Positions 10,581 through 34,599 of a DNA stretch of 64,000 nucleotides are shown here, in pieces. Both the position numbers and the translations under genes were made by a program. Each line of letters begins with the position of its first letter. Within the stretch, counting starts at the first letter, position 1. The DNA is from Trematomus loennbergii. Lineage: Eukaryota > Chordata > Actinopteri > Perciformes > Nototheniidae. Under the pieces are notes generated by a model. That model searched no databases. It saw only the letters and a list, made by a program, of their open reading frames with translations, and had not been told where the DNA came from. The stretch lies in the NCBI GenBank assembly GCA_012861695.1, contig JAAOOA010000033.1, positions 10,842,325 to 10,906,324 of the forward strand, read 5' to 3'.

Positions 10581-12263
10581 TCAATTAAAAGCAGCGGCAA
10601 AAAGAAAAGTCTTCAGCCTGGATTTAAAAGTAGTAAGAGTTGCAGCGGACCTGCAGGTTTCTGGGAGTTTGTTCCAGATATTTGGAGCATAATAACTGAA
10701 CGCTGCTTCTCCATGTTTAGTTCTGACTCTGGGGACAGAAAGCTGACCAGTCCCTGAAGACCTGAGAGTTCTGGATGGTTCATAATTTAGCAGTAGGTCA
10801 GACATGTATTTTGGGCCTAAACCATTCAAAGCTTTATAAACCAGCAACAATATTTTGAAATCTATTCTTTGACACACAGGAAGCCAGTGTAAGGACTTCA
10901 GAACAGGAGTGATGTGATCCACTTTCTTAGTGTTAGTGAGGACTCGAGCAGCGGCGTTCTGAATTAGCTGCAGCTTTCTAATAGATTTTTTAGTGAGGCC
11001 TGTAAAGACACCATTGCAGTAGTCGAGTCTACTGAAGATAAAAGCATGGACAAGTTTTTCCAAATCCTGCTGTGACATTAGTCCTTTAATCCTAGATATG
11101 TTCTTTAGGTGATAGTAGGCTGATTTAGTAACTGTTTTAATGTGACTGTTGAAACTCAGGTCAGAGTCCATGACTACACCTAGATTTCTGGCTTTATCTG
11201 TTGTTTTGAACATTGCAGACTGAAGCTCAGCGCTAACTTTTATACGTTCTGCCTTGGCTCCAAAAACCATTACCTCAGTTTTATCTTTGTTTAATTGGAG
11301 AAAGTTCTGACACATCCAGTCATTGATTTGTTCAATGCACTTACTCAGTGTTTGAATTGGAGCATAATCTCCTGGTGAAATTGTTACGTAAATTTGTGTG
11401 TCATCCGCATAGCTATGGTAACTTATTTTGTTGTTTTTCATTATCTGAGCCAGTGGTAGCATGTAGATGTTAAAGAGAAGAGGCCCCAAGATGGAGCCTT
11501 GAGGTACCCCACATGTCATATTTGTCAACTCAGATGTGTATTTACCTATAGAAACAAAGTTTTTTCTGTCCTTTAAGTAGGACTCAAACCAATTTAGAAC
11601 TGTTGCCGAAAGTCCCACCCAGTTTTCTAGTCGGTCTAGTAATATGTTGTGGTCAACAGTGTCAAACGCAGCACTGAGATCTAATAATACTAACACTGAA
11701 GTTCTGCCACTGTCTGTGTTTAAGTGGATGTCATTGAAGACCTTTACAAGAGCAGTCTCAGTGCTGTGGTTTGGACGAAATCCTGACTGGAACACATCCA
11801 AACAGTTATTTAAATGCAAGAAGTTACTCAACTGTTGAAATACAACTTTTTCAATGATTTTACCTAGAAATGGCAGGTTTGATATTGGCCTGTAATTGTT
11901 CATTACTGAGGCATCTAGATTATTCTTTTTTAAGAGCGGTTTAATGACTGCAGTTTTCAGGGCCTCTGGAAAAATACCTGAGTGAAGAGATGTGTTTACT
12001 ATATGAAGTAGATCTGAGGCCATGCAAGGAAAAACATCTTTGAAAAATCCTGTTGGAATAATATCAAGGCAGCAGGAGGAGGATTTCAGAAGTTGAATAA
12101 TGTCCTCTAAGTTTTTACCATTAATCTGATGGAATTGTGTCATGGTGTTTGAATTGATATTAGGTGGACATAGGGACAAACACATTTGCTGTACCTGATG
12201 TAGAGGCACTGACTGCTTGTCTAATTTTCTGAATTTTGTCAGTGAAGAAGGAGGCAAAATCAT
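10581..12263 (-). pseudogene. LINE reverse transcriptase (long frame, frameshifted from its N-terminal part)
   Basis: A frame of up to 560 codons with RT motifs in order: NYRPISNLPFLGKIIEK, LDLSAAFDTVDH, GVPQGSILGPLLF and SYADDTQIY (catalytic YADD), then the thumb and C-terminal region ending TFKSRLKTFLF. It would copy element RNA into DNA at a nicked target. The linker upstream is in another frame (12160-12411), overlapping the first codons, so the ORF2 protein is broken at least twice. The RT core has no internal stop, which suggests a fairly young copy. Confidence 0.85.
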
Positions 12264-12481
12264 TGCACGCCCTGGTGGATAGAAATTCAGAGGCTACTGA
12301 CACTGGGGGGTTAGTTAGTCTGTCGACGGTAGCAAACAAGGCACGTGCGTTGTTTTTGTTTTTGGTAATGATGTCAGAGAAGAAAGACTGTCGTGCGTTT
12401 TTCAATTCCAAATTATAAAGGCCAAGTCTCTCTTTATAGATTTCAAAGTGAACCTGGAGATTTGTTTTTCTCCACCTACGT

Positions 12482-13204
12482 TCAGCTTTTCGACACTCTT
12501 TTTTCTGTTCTCACGGTCATGGCCTTTCTCCATGGAGATATTTTCTTGCTAATCACTTCCTTTACCTTAGTTGGAGCAATGGTATCTATAACATTTTTAA
12601 TTTTTGAATTAAAATGATCTACTAGCTCATTTACTGAGATGTTAGCAGGGGCAAGTGTGGATGAAAAATTATAAGTAAACATTTCCCTAGTATTTTCTGT
12701 TAAATATCGCTTTGTGGTTACCTCTTTCTGAACATTTTTGTGAACAGAAATAGAGCTCTCAAAGAAAACACAGGAATGATCAGAGAGTGCAACATCAGTC
12801 ACCACAACCTTTGAGATATTCAGACCCTTTGAGATAATTAAGTCCAGAGTGTGCCCCTTATTGTGCGTGGGCTCCGCCACATGCTGAGTCAGTCCATAGT
12901 TATCAAGAACACAAAACAGTTCTTTAGCCCCTCTGTCCTGGGGGTTGTCAACATGGATGTTAAAATCACCAACAATGACTAAACGGTCAAAGTCAATACA
13001 CACTATAGACAGCAGTTCAGTAAAATCATCAAAAAAGCTTGCACAGTATTTGGGTGGTCTATAGATATTTAGGAACAGAGCTCGAGAGGAGCATTTCAGC
13101 TGAAGGGCCACATATTCAAAAGAAGCAAAGTCCCCATAAGATGTCTTCCTGCATTGAATGGAATCATTGAACAAAATAGCAACTCCACCCCCTTTCTTAT
13201 GCAT
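12482..13204 (-). pseudogene. LINE AP-endonuclease fragment (240 codons)
   Basis: Translation shows APE landmarks: IYRPP, VIVGDFNIHV (residues ~76-85), HTLDLIIS and LSDHSCVFF (the SDH catalytic motif). The N-terminal third of the domain is missing because of 5' truncation. The frame ends at a stop near 12482, just before continuation RRWRKTNLQVHFEIYKERLG in another frame, so a frameshift separates it from the reverse transcriptase. Confidence 0.8.
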
Positions 13205-14618
13205 ATAACAGTGCTTTTCCCGGCTCTGCTCTCAGCGTAACATCAGTCTTATCATGGCGTCGGCACAGCCATATATTTTATATACATATATATTTGTAAC
13301 TGTTGTTATAGAAGAGTGTGACGGCCCCAGGGCCTTTGTCTTACGATGGGTTGGAGCTGAAGAGGCTAATCAGCACGATCACGGACACCTCCGGACACTA
13401 CGGCCCCAGTCTCTCTCCAAAGCGGCTGCAGGAAGACTAACTGCGATCCTCTCAACCACCTATATCTGCATTTACGACAATAAATGTGCCGTGGTTTTGT
13501 AAACTCGTGTATGTCTCCTTGTCTTTGTGGCCTACGAGCCGCTCATAACAAAGAGTAAGTTATTTTTACCCGTTATAAACTACTACTGTTTGATGATAAA
13601 TCAAATCATGGTTTGCTATATATGAATTCAGGGAAGAAAGGATAGGCCTACTAAGTATTTCCATTAAACTTTATTTTTAGAAATGTACAAAATGAACATA
13701 AATATACATATATACACGGTATATCATCCATTCCTCCTCCTCGCATCTTGCTGCGCACAGCCGGTGCTGCGGTGCCTTTTAGCACGACGCCTCAGTAGTA
13801 GTAGAAGTGCCTTTTAGCACGTCATGGATTGTCCGCCAGGATCTGGCTGGACGAAATCAAATGCAAATCACAAAATATTAGAGAAACTAGTTGTTTTAGA
13901 TTCGTTAGTAGTAGTTGTGTAATGAACAGCTTGCCTGCTAATATGCTAACCTAGCTTTGTTTACCTTGGTAGCTAACACGATATGAACGTTAGCTTGGAG
14001 GAAAGGCAACTATAATGCAGTGTAATAAAACTACTATGAACAAAAGCTAGTGGTTCATATTAGGCTAGCAATAACGTGTTTATAATTGTAATCGCATACG
14101 GGTATTCTGCTACCATACAATGTAACTTGCATGAATACATTGTTTTGCGCTAGCATACAGCTAGCCTCGTTAGCTACATGCAGTATATGTACGGTCACAA
14201 TGTACGGTAAATCACAGTACAGTATACTGTATGAGTATTCCGTGTGTGTGAATGCAGACATTCTCCTGCTATGAGATACATGTATGCAAGGCCATCTGCT
14301 GATATTAGAGTTGATATATGGAAACTCTAGCAACTTAGTTAGCACAGTTAGCACTGTGTCAATGGCTTAGCAGTCCAACACAGTTTACACATTTAAACAG
14401 TCTTGTTTGATAAATACACAAATAACAATGCAAACTTACAGGTTGTATACCCAGATCTTCCCCTGCTCCAAACGGTCCAAACAAGCTGTGCATATCCGGC
14501 CTCAAACTGGGCAATGTTTTGGAAGCTTTCGTCTGTGAAATGCCGGTTCTTCGAACCTCTGGAGGAGGAACCCGCCGCTGCTGGTGTGGCCATAGCTCTT
14601 CGGGATTGGTCCATTTCG

Positions 14619-14654
14619 TTCCGGGTACCGCATGACATCATGCGGTACCCGGAA
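14619..14654. repeat. 36-bp near-perfect palindrome
   Basis: 17-bp arms TTCCGGGTACCGCATGA and TCATGCGGTACCCGGAA around a 2-nt centre. Weaker pairing continues outward (CCATTTCG with AATCAAATGG). It lies about 190 bp inside the right end of the TTAA element. Confidence 0.8.
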
Positions 14655-14841
14655 GAATCAAATGGGCAGTGACGTATCTCCAACGAGGCGTTTTGGGGAG
14701 GTATTTTCTGTGTTAGAGTTTTACTCGCTACAGGGTGTACTTTGAGGGTTTTGACTCTGCACACCGTTTACATGCATAAAAACCTTCATAACACACAAGG
14801 GGACGGGTAATAACCGGAAAAGCATGACATGGGAGCTTTAA

Positions 14842-16439
14842 GTAAACTGCAATATTTTCTTCATTGTGCCAGAGGACAAACAAATCTAAAGCTGATACAA
14901 AAAAAGGCAGGTTATTTCACTCATACCCGTATTCTCTAAGCAACCTAAGAGCAACAAATGAAATACTTAAAACATTTACATATAATTTCATAATTTTCTT
15001 CACTAGAATCTTTAGTTTGTTTTCTATTTTATTCTGCACTAAACAGGGCATGATTAATAATTTACAGCCATTATTGTTGTCATATGATTTAATCAAATGT
15101 GAAAAAACTGCATTCTTCCCACAGATACAAGGTGTGTAGTCTGCATGAGAGACAAATACAGCAAGTTCATTCATTTTCAGCTTAGTCCTCCTGCATAAAA
15201 TGTGTTTTAAATAAAAACTGAATACTGGGCTTTAATGCACAGCTCTGGTCTGACCTCTGGTGTAAAACTGTTGCCACTGCATCAGTGTGCTGCTGGGTTT
15301 TGGCATAAATCTGTCACTCACCCTTCACAGCCACACTGAGGCTGTAAAGCCTGGACTGTGTCTTGATTTAGATTTATTATGACCCATTTTGTTATTCATG
15401 TGTTGAATTTCAGGACTGAAGTTTACTCAGGATTTTGTTTAACTGTGTTCTTTGATTGTATCCTTATCATTTATAAGAAGAGACTCACTTCAAAATAAAA
15501 GGCTGACTTATTTGACATTGCTTTGAGTTTAACCTTACATAAGGAAATACATTACAATTTGTATTTCCATTATTGATTGGTTAAATGTGTGGGACATATG
15601 AGACGTAAAATATGTTGAATATGTTATACTTTAATTATTAGAAACACATTTCAACAGGTATTTTACTAGATGTGTGGGAAAACCCAGGAGTAAACAAATA
15701 ATACAATTAATGCTTAGCTGCTTTAGTTTCAGGTCCTGGTATTTTGCATGTTGGATTACTGTCAGTATAGTTATGGCTAACAGGGAATCTTGAAAAGTAA
15801 GTGACACTTTTGCCCTTTTTCAGCATCTTGTGTTTTTTGGCAAACACAGGACTCATTAGAAACTGTCTAGTGACATAAATACCAATAGGGGCTACAGATA
15901 AAATCTACTTTTCTGATTTTGATAAAACTCTGATGACCCCCTAAATGAAGAAACCATCCTGCAGCACATTACCTGAGTGTCAACTGATCACCATTTGGTG
16001 ATTTACTTAACAAGCAAGACCATAAAGCAAATTCATGTCAGCAAGTTTAACACACAGCGTTGTGTCAGCTTTACTTAGTAGGCTACCAATGCAGGACTGA
16101 ATAAAACAGGAATACAAAAATAAAAAATGAAAATAGCCGAATGAAAATAAGATTAAAATACAATTCAGTCAGTAATGACCAGTAAAACACATTGTTGTAA
16201 AATCTAAGCTTGTGTGCTAATCAAACATGGGGATATGTGTGGGTTGGTTGGGGGAATATTTGCACAAGTTGCCAAGATTTAGCGACACCCCTGGTCGAAA
16301 CAGTTTGACGTAACCCACTGTAACATACGCTGAATAATGTAAATTCCCGAACCCTTAATGTTTGAGATAGCATCGATCTGCTTTGGAACCAAAACGGTCA
16401 GCATTTCCAGCTCGAACCACGCGTTTTCCTGGACAAAGT
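14842..16439. other. Intergenic, nothing recognised
   Basis: AT-rich sequence between the mobile-element block and the macroh2a1 promoter. No exon with coding similarity, repeat boundary or RNA gene identified. Confidence 0.5.
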
Positions 16440-16830
16440 GAAGGTGCAAAGGGTTAAAGATCATCCCCAGTATTTGCATCGCTCGGCGGGCAGCAGGCTC
16501 GCTCGCTGTGGATTGTGGGAGTCGACTCTGCCCAGACTTGTTCCTGGAGAACCGGAGACATTTTCCCACGCGGTGTTTTTTGTGAGTATTTCTACCGGGC
16601 TTGCCTGCTGTCTTTTCGGGTCGAGTATGGTTATCAACAGAGCCGGTCTCGGTTCTCCGTGCTGTGCCGTTTACGTTGCCATTTCGTGTTTTTACTGGCA
16701 TACATGATACATGGAGGCCGAATCTGCTGGAGCTGACAGGCGGGGAGGGAGGGGAGGAGGAACGGGCAGCTGCTGCCACTCCGCCGGGGTTATTTCCACT
16801 CGAAAGCTCGCTGACCTGGAGCATGAAAAT
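16440..16830 (+). promoter_or_regulatory. macroh2a1: Presumed macroh2a1 promoter and non-coding exon 1
   Basis: Higher GC and CpG density than its surroundings, about 1.7 kb upstream of the first coding exon. The family has an untranslated first exon, and a consensus donor TGTGAGTATT (GT at 16582-16583) could end it. A second weaker donor is CAG/GTCGTC at 16839. No TATA box seen. Long open frames here (for example 16279-16824, minus) look like products of the GC-rich composition. The TSS is not determined. Confidence 0.45.
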
Positions 16831-18240
16831 GTCTTCAGGTCGTCTGACAGCTCTATTTTATGCACAATTGTACGCATAGTTGTTTATAATATGCATTCAA
16901 TGTACATGTGCGAGCTATCCTGACGCTGTTGACATGCGGAAATCGTTGACAGTGGGCAGTCGAGAGAAATACCCAACGCACCTGCACCTGTCCGGAGTGG
17001 TAAAATGCCGCAGATGTTTTATTTGCTGGCCATTAACCTCATTGGCGGTCAATTCCCCCTGTTTGTGTTTGATATTATATCATGTATCAATGCATGCATT
17101 GCAAGCAGGTTTAAGAAACAGCCTGGCCTTTGGTGAATCTTATTAAGTATCCAAATCAGACAGCTAATTGGTTGCATGTGCTATAGTAAAACATGATTTC
17201 CACCACAGATATTTGTACATCTCCTGGAAATAACCAGGGGATTGACTTGAAATATTAGTAGAGTTAGAGTGAAACCCAAACAATCATGACCACTTGCAAT
17301 TCACATTTAATATTGCCCATTCCCAAAATGTCAGGGTGCTAATGTTATTAATAAAATCTCAGTTGGCAGCTTTACAGTCTATGGTTGGCACCAGTGATCA
17401 CACAGCATAGCTATGTCCTTTTACAGCTTGTGTGACTTTTATGTTGATCTGTGTGTGTAAAAACGCACTAAAAAGCCTAATGTGGATCTCTGGTATTTGG
17501 TATTTAAACATTTAAATGTTTCGTCAAATGAAATGCATTTTAAAACTTGATTTTTAGAGAAAGATAGCACAAAACTAACTGCTTGAGATATTGCTGGAGT
17601 GATACACTTGTGAGGAAGAGTATTTAACTTGTGATCCGTAATAATAATATTTGTAATCATTTCACATTACACTGAGTTTATTATTGGGATGTAAAATCTA
17701 TGATATCAGCAATTGTTTTTTAAATATATTTAACACACTTTCAATGTATCAACAGTCTAAAAACTTGTTTTAAACCTTTTGGTAACATATTCAGGAAATG
17801 CATTTGTACAATTGTTTAGAGAACCATCACTGTCATACTGAGAAGAGAAGACGTTTTTTTCATTCAGTAAAGGAAGACATCAGGATAGTACAATTTTACT
17901 ATGTTTTCAGTGTCAGAATTTATCTTTTCACGTTATTTATTAGGGTGCAATTTCCTCTTTATTTATTTTTGATTCATCTCTGTGGAAGAATTGTCTTAAT
18001 TTAACATTGGGATTTCATGTGGGAGAATTAGGCAGCCTAGGAAATACTTCCTCAGTTTGGGATTTCCACCAGTACGACAAGTGTATGTTGCCAAGATGTA
18101 TTTATTTAACAAACTAGTCACACCTGGTATATTCAGCACTGTATTACTTCCTTTTTATTATTTGACTCACCATTTATAACAATAAGAAAATCAGTTTTAT
18201 TCAGATGTCTAAATGGATCTTGGTTGTTGTGTCCCTGCAG
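16831..18240 (+). other. macroh2a1: Intron 1 of macroh2a1 (presumed)
   Basis: AT-rich, ending in GTCCCTGCAG/ at 18240. No repeat or internal exon recognised. Confidence 0.45.
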
Positions 18241-18269
18241 AGGTCCACACTGGTAGCAGTCTCAGCACC

Positions 18270-29652
<11,383 letters not shown>

Positions 29653-31070
29653 AAGAGTTTGGAGCCCCTCACCTCCTTCTTTCCTTCCCCTCCCCTGTTT
29701 TTTTCCTCCAAGAAGATAGGAAGGTGTTTACCTGGTGGTTTGTTTTATTATCAAGAAAAGAAGAAAAAAGAAGAATCTTTCTAAAGGCCGGGAAACCTGT
29801 TTTGCATTATTTGTATTTTTCCTATATTGTTTTTAATTTCTTATTTACTTGTCACCTCTGGCATTTAAATGTAAAAGTGCACTGTTCATTCTGCGGTCTT
29901 TTAATACAAACAGTGCGCTACAAAAGAGATTCAAGTGAGAAGACTCACTTTAAGATTTACTTTTCATGGTACATTCGGTAAAATATGTTATGTGTGATAG
30001 CTCCAGTACTCCTCAAATGCCAGGCTCCCAGAGAAGTCTGATGAATACGGGTTAATGCATGTAATGGCAGTAAACAGTTAAAACCGCAATTTTCTTTTCT
30101 TTTCATTTCAAAAACACAAGACAAAGTGATTTTTAGGATCAATTATCTTGTTGATCATCTCTTTTGTTTACAGTACTGTATAATGAAAGGGTATCTCTGC
30201 TCTACTTTGGTCTTCAGGAGACCACAGAACTAAGGAATGAGTCTTTGTGTTGTGTGTTGCAAATTTCTGTGTTTGCCTTTCTTTACACGGGCAAAGTTAT
30301 TAATTATGTGTGCTGCAGAGACCTTGAATATCCACAAAAACGTAATCAGTTGAAAGAATAAGTTAATTGACGCCTGTATTATAATACTCATCCTACCAGT
30401 GTCATGAGTTTATACTGTAAACTGCATACCTTTCGCTTGTCATTTACAGGAAATATGAGTTATTTTATGAACTAAAATGGTAGAACTGAAGGTTTTTGCT
30501 GGGCACGAGTGGTTTATATGGTGTGTTCCTATCAATGTTTATATATAGATGGAGTATTTGTGCAATGTTATAGAAAAATATTGGACTGTAACACAGATTT
30601 TTATTTTCTATTTTAATTGATAAAGGCACAGGGGGTTTTGAAGAAGAAAAAAGCTAGTGAGAGAGTTGCTTTTGTGTGTTTTTGTCTTTGTTTAGTCACA
30701 TAACTAATGTACTCATCTTTGCTGGAAATAGACGCTCTCAGCTGTTGCTTTTGGTTTGCTCTTCCATTCAGCCGCCACCAGATGGCTCCCTGTAATCAAG
30801 AATTGGAATTTTCATCTCAGCCATTTTCTGTGCAGCAGCAGGCCTCTCCACACAGACGCTGTTTGATTTGAGTTGGATTTGAATTGGGATTGACGGACAT
30901 CTATATATGAGAAACCTGACCGCTCTGCTGCATTTGGACTTTTCAAAAGCCTAACTTTCTTATGAAAAGAAAAAAAAAGTAAAATGCTTTCTAAAGAATT
31001 GCTACAATAAATGGTTCTACAAAAGGTCTGTACACACTCCAGTAATAAAATACCTTTAAAATAAACATAA
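29653..31070 (+). other. macroh2a1: macroh2a1 3'UTR
   Basis: AT-rich sequence from the stop codon to the first cluster of poly(A) signals. No competing signal of the canonical AATAAA form was noticed before 31006, so the UTR is probably about 1.4 kb. Extent is inferred. Confidence 0.55.
31006..31049 (+). terminator. Poly(A) signals of macroh2a1
   Basis: AATAAA at 31006-31011 and again at 31044-31049, with a further AATAAAC just after (about 31060) and T/GT-rich sequence at 31095-31110. Confidence 0.55.
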
Positions 31071-32697
31071 TGTTGTACTTCTTGATATTATGAAATATTT
31101 TTTTGTGTTTTGGCGTTCCTTAGGGTTACTGCCAGAACTGTATGAAATTTAGAAAACAGTGTGAAGGTAAATTGTAAGAGAAAATGTAACGTTTTGCAAG
31201 TCTTTGTGCGTGTGTGTGTGTGTGTGCAATCCATCTCAACTGTAAGTGAGCGTGATTTAAAGTGTTACAGAACAATGTCTCCGTGCTTATGCAGACCAAC
31301 TGGTCTTAGTAGGAGAAGAGAGGAAGATTATCAGTTTAAGGATACATTCAGAGTCAAAATTCAAGAATTGGTTAAACTTGACCATTGTGCAGGGATGCTT
31401 AAAACAAAGAACATGTGTTTTACAGTGTTTAGGATGTATTTGCCATTGTTGCTCAACTTTACCTATTCAAATTGATCACATTTCTAAAACCAACCATTTT
31501 CTGGCTTTAACTTTGCACACCTGATTTCATTTACAACATCACATATCTTAGCAGGTGTTATTAAATAGAAGGACCTCAACCAACAATGAAGGAGCAAAGA
31601 TTTGTGAAAGTGGATTTTTGTTCAACAGAAATGTATTGATATGCAATGTATAATGCACAAATGGGAATGTTTCAGTCCGCCTGCAGTCAGCGGTGAGCCG
31701 GCCTGGTTCAGAGCCCGGGCCCCTGCCCCGTCCTGAGGCTACATGCTGGCAGGGCACAGAGAAGCCCTCGGAGTCAGATGGGGGTCAGTTTCCCAGCCAT
31801 CCAGGGAGGCCGGGACCTGAGACCTCCTCTGAGGGCGCCCATCTGACGCCTAATCCCCAGGAAATACAGGCAGGTTTCACCCCCCTTCACCCCCTTCCAT
31901 CTCTTCCCTCCACCCCACCATCCATCCCTCCATCCCTCCATCCCTCCCTGCTTCTCCTCGCAGGCAGAAAAGCCCTGTAAATTCAAAGCATCTGTACGGG
32001 CAAGGGCCAATCCGAGGGCCGCCTTTCCCAGAGCCCGCGCAGATGACATTTTATTCTTTGCACGAAAAAATTACAGGGGGAGGGGGAGAAAAAACAGAAA
32101 ATAAAGTAAAGCAAACAGTGGGGGAAGATCAAGGAAGAGAGGAGATGAGGGGTAAGGAGCTGGTCATCAGAGATCTGCCCTGCTTTCCACTGTGTTCATA
32201 AGAAGAAAGTAATATTATGTCCTTTATGACCGTGAGTCCTGACTAGAGCCTGCTAGTACTCGCAACGGCTACTGACATGTACTCTTCCAGCGTTCGAGTT
32301 TCCATCTAGCTTGTTGTTGAACACCAAACACGGTCAGTTGTAGTCGATGTGGGTCGAGGAAAATAACCATGAGCCTGATGTTACTTTAAAACTTATCACA
32401 ATCAGTGTTTTCGAAAACTGGTGTCAAAAAGTCATAGTCAGCGTTTAAGTGACCATGCGTTGACCTCATGGCAATACAAGGTTGTGCATGGTACTGCAAT
32501 TACCTCTATTTTAGTTAACTGATCTCATGTGTGAACGTGTTTTTAAGCTGTTTATTACCCAGCTTGCAGACTCTTGTCATTCAGAGTGAAATGTGTTTTG
32601 CAAGAATTAAGTAATTACTGTTCAAATACAAAAGAAAAACTAAATAAATCAAAAATGATTGGAAAATTACCTCAAGAGCAATCGTTTCTGAAAATGT
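31071..32697. other. Intergenic, with a GC-rich higher-complexity segment
   Basis: A TG run at about 31207-31226. 31660-32060 is GC-rich and non-repetitive apart from a CATCC run at about 31920-31948; it is a candidate regulatory element by composition only. Open frames here are not coding-like. Confidence 0.35.
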
Positions 32698-32995
32698 TAT
32701 GTAAATGGTAAATGGACTGTACTTGTATAGCGCTTTTTCCAGTCTTTAAGACCCCTCAAAGCGCTTTACATACTACATGTCGTTCACCCATTCATACAGA
32801 GCAGTGTATGTTACTCTAGGAACTAACATGCATACACATTCACACACCGTTGGCCATGCCGTCGGGAGCAACTCAGGGTTAAGTATCTTGCCCAAGGATG
32901 CATCGACATGTTGACTGCATGGGCTGGGATCGAACCCACAACCTTCTGGTTGAAAGACGACCGCACTCCCTCGCAGCCACAGTCACCCAGGTAAT
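32698..32995 (-). mobile_element. tRNA-derived SINE
   Basis: On the minus strand the head (about 32990 downward) reads GTGGCTGCGAGGGAGTGCGG and then GTGGGTTCGATCCCAGCCC, the latter a pol III B-box (GGTTCGATCCC). The tail contains AAAGCGCTTTGAGGGG and AAAAAGCGCTATACAAGTAC, typical of widely dispersed fish SINEs. It is not a functional tRNA because no cloverleaf is completed. Confidence 0.7.
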
Positions 32996-34599
32996 GTAAA
33001 ATTAAAGCAATTTGTGTATTAAGTGTGTATTATTTTCTTTAGTTAACTGTTTTTGCAGTTACACAAAATAAACATATGTTGCTGTTTTGTACATTAGGCA
33101 ACAGTAATTTTGTTTATTATTATTACTATCATTATTTATTTTATGATTACTATGATGATGATAATGATCATTATTATTATTTTCAGGTGTGTATACTGAA
33201 TTTTCTACGTACCACATACTCTAAACCTGGTTAAAATCAGTGTGTCGTGTAGAGTCTGGACACAGTTTGTTTCTCCTTTGACCTCCACTGTGACCTCTTG
33301 GGAAATGAGTTCACCAAAGGACACCATATGTTAGAATAAGTTAATAAGAACCTCCTTAACCCTCTTTGCAATGAGTCAAGCAGTAAATAAAGCCTCTGTG
33401 ACGTTTATGTGTGAGTGTGTTTGGTGTTCTGAGCTCCTCAGATGGTTGAACAGTAGCTTTCGTGGTTTTTTGGTCAGTGCCGGTTTTCATGCAGTCGAGG
33501 ACAAAATAGAGAAGCTTGATAATCCCAAGAACTCAAGAGATGGATTTTCACAAGAGCAAGAAATATCGTATTTGACTCTTAAAACACTTATTTGGAGAAA
33601 CTGTGGAACTGGGCTCAAATGAGACCTGACTCAACTAGAATGAGTCATTGATAACGCAGGATAAACCAAATGAAGAAATCTCAAATCGATTAAAATGTCT
33701 TAAATCCATACTTTCTCTCTGTATTTCTCTTTCTTCTTGTCCACAGCTACCTGCCAACACGGCATCATGGGTAAACCTCAGTTTAAAAATAAAGCTACAG
33801 CACTTCAGCTTAGATCTCCAAAATAATCAGTAATTATAGTATTAAAAAAAAGTGTTCCTTCATCTCCTTAGCCTGATTTAAACATCACATATTCCAAAAC
33901 ATGTAGGAATGCTGCAACCATTCTTTAATCAACAGTTTGACCCCTCTGCAACACTAAATATGCATTTGCTGTATATGAATTGTTAAAAAAAGGGCGAATT
34001 AATTTGCAGATCTTGGCCCATTTTTAATCCATATTGCTTGATGTTCAATGGGGATGCTATTCCAAAGGATGTTACAAAGCCTTATTCGTATAGATCCAAG
34101 GCCGCGTGACCTCATGACTTTTCTGACTAACGACAAAAAAAGTGTACGTTTTACAAAAAGAGTACACTACTTCCTGCACTGGCACTGGATGTGGGCACTG
34201 GATGTAAAGAACATGCTGCAGAACCATCATGTCAACATACTTTACTAGAGAGACTGGTGCTGGCATTTCAGCAGTGGCCTACCATGAGCCTGTGTCCCTT
34301 AATCCCATGATCCACAACCATTAAACAAGGCTAAAGAAGGGATATCCAAATCTAGCAAACACTGTGAGGGAGAGCCACCCGTCCCCACCGTGTCACCTTC
34401 AGTTCACAAGTCTCCGCTGCTCTGTCCTCAGAGTGTCTCAGACAAACTGGTCCAGACAAGGAAGGCAACTGGCTCTGATGCTGCCTGCCACCTCGAAAGG
34501 GTTAAGTCGGATCCCAGGCTGGCCACATCACACTGTTGGGCCATTTAGTGCAGGAAACCTGATAGTTTGGTTCCTTTTGATGGCTTGATTCCCAGGCTT
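32996..34599. other. Intergenic, nothing recognised except an ATT/ATG-rich run
   Basis: 33110-33182 is a degenerate ATT/GAT trinucleotide microsatellite. No gene-like frame. Confidence 0.5.

Larger units (their letters stand above)
10379..13205 (-). mobile_element. L2-type LINE, 5'-truncated, inserted in the TTAA element
   Basis: The 3' end is (GCCTT)n on the minus strand (10379-10401), preceded by the stereotyped tail TGCTATATAAATAAACTTGC common to fish L2/Maui-like LINEs. It encodes an AP-endonuclease part and an almost complete reverse transcriptase in order. The 5' end stops within the endonuclease domain at about 13205. TAACA occurs at both edges (10374-10378 and 13206-13210), a plausible short target duplication. 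Two frame changes interrupt the protein (near 12490 and between 12160 and 12263). Confidence 0.85.
10102..14841. mobile_element. TTAA-flanked DNA transposon carrying a LINE
   Basis: Both ends have TTAA (10102-10105 and 14838-14841) followed by related inverted ends: left AGGGCCCATGTCATGG, right (reverse complement) AGCTCCCATGTCATGC. TTAA duplication is characteristic of the piggyBac and Kolobok superfamilies; the RGG-type end favours Kolobok. Without the LINE (10379-13205) it is about 1.9 kb. No DDE transposase recognised; a 123-codon frame (14393-14764, minus) has no known domain. It includes CCAAT-type ATTGGTC near 10314 and 14605, and GC-rich sequence 13200-13500. Confidence 0.65.

Noticed and set aside
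14393..14764. Minus-strand 123-codon frame as an exon of a captured gene
   Set aside because: Inside the TTAA element, crosses the long palindrome, and shows no domain or clear exon limits.
16279..16824. 181-codon minus-strand frame over the macroh2a1 promoter
   Set aside because: GC-rich composition, no recognisable domain, and it lies antisense to the presumed promoter and exon 1.
31660..32060. GC-rich segment as the first exon of another gene
   Set aside because: No splice-consistent coding frame; kept only as a possible regulatory segment.
32930..32990. tRNA gene from the B-box-like GGTTCGATCCC
   Set aside because: No complete cloverleaf; the sequence is the head of a SINE followed by its typical tail.
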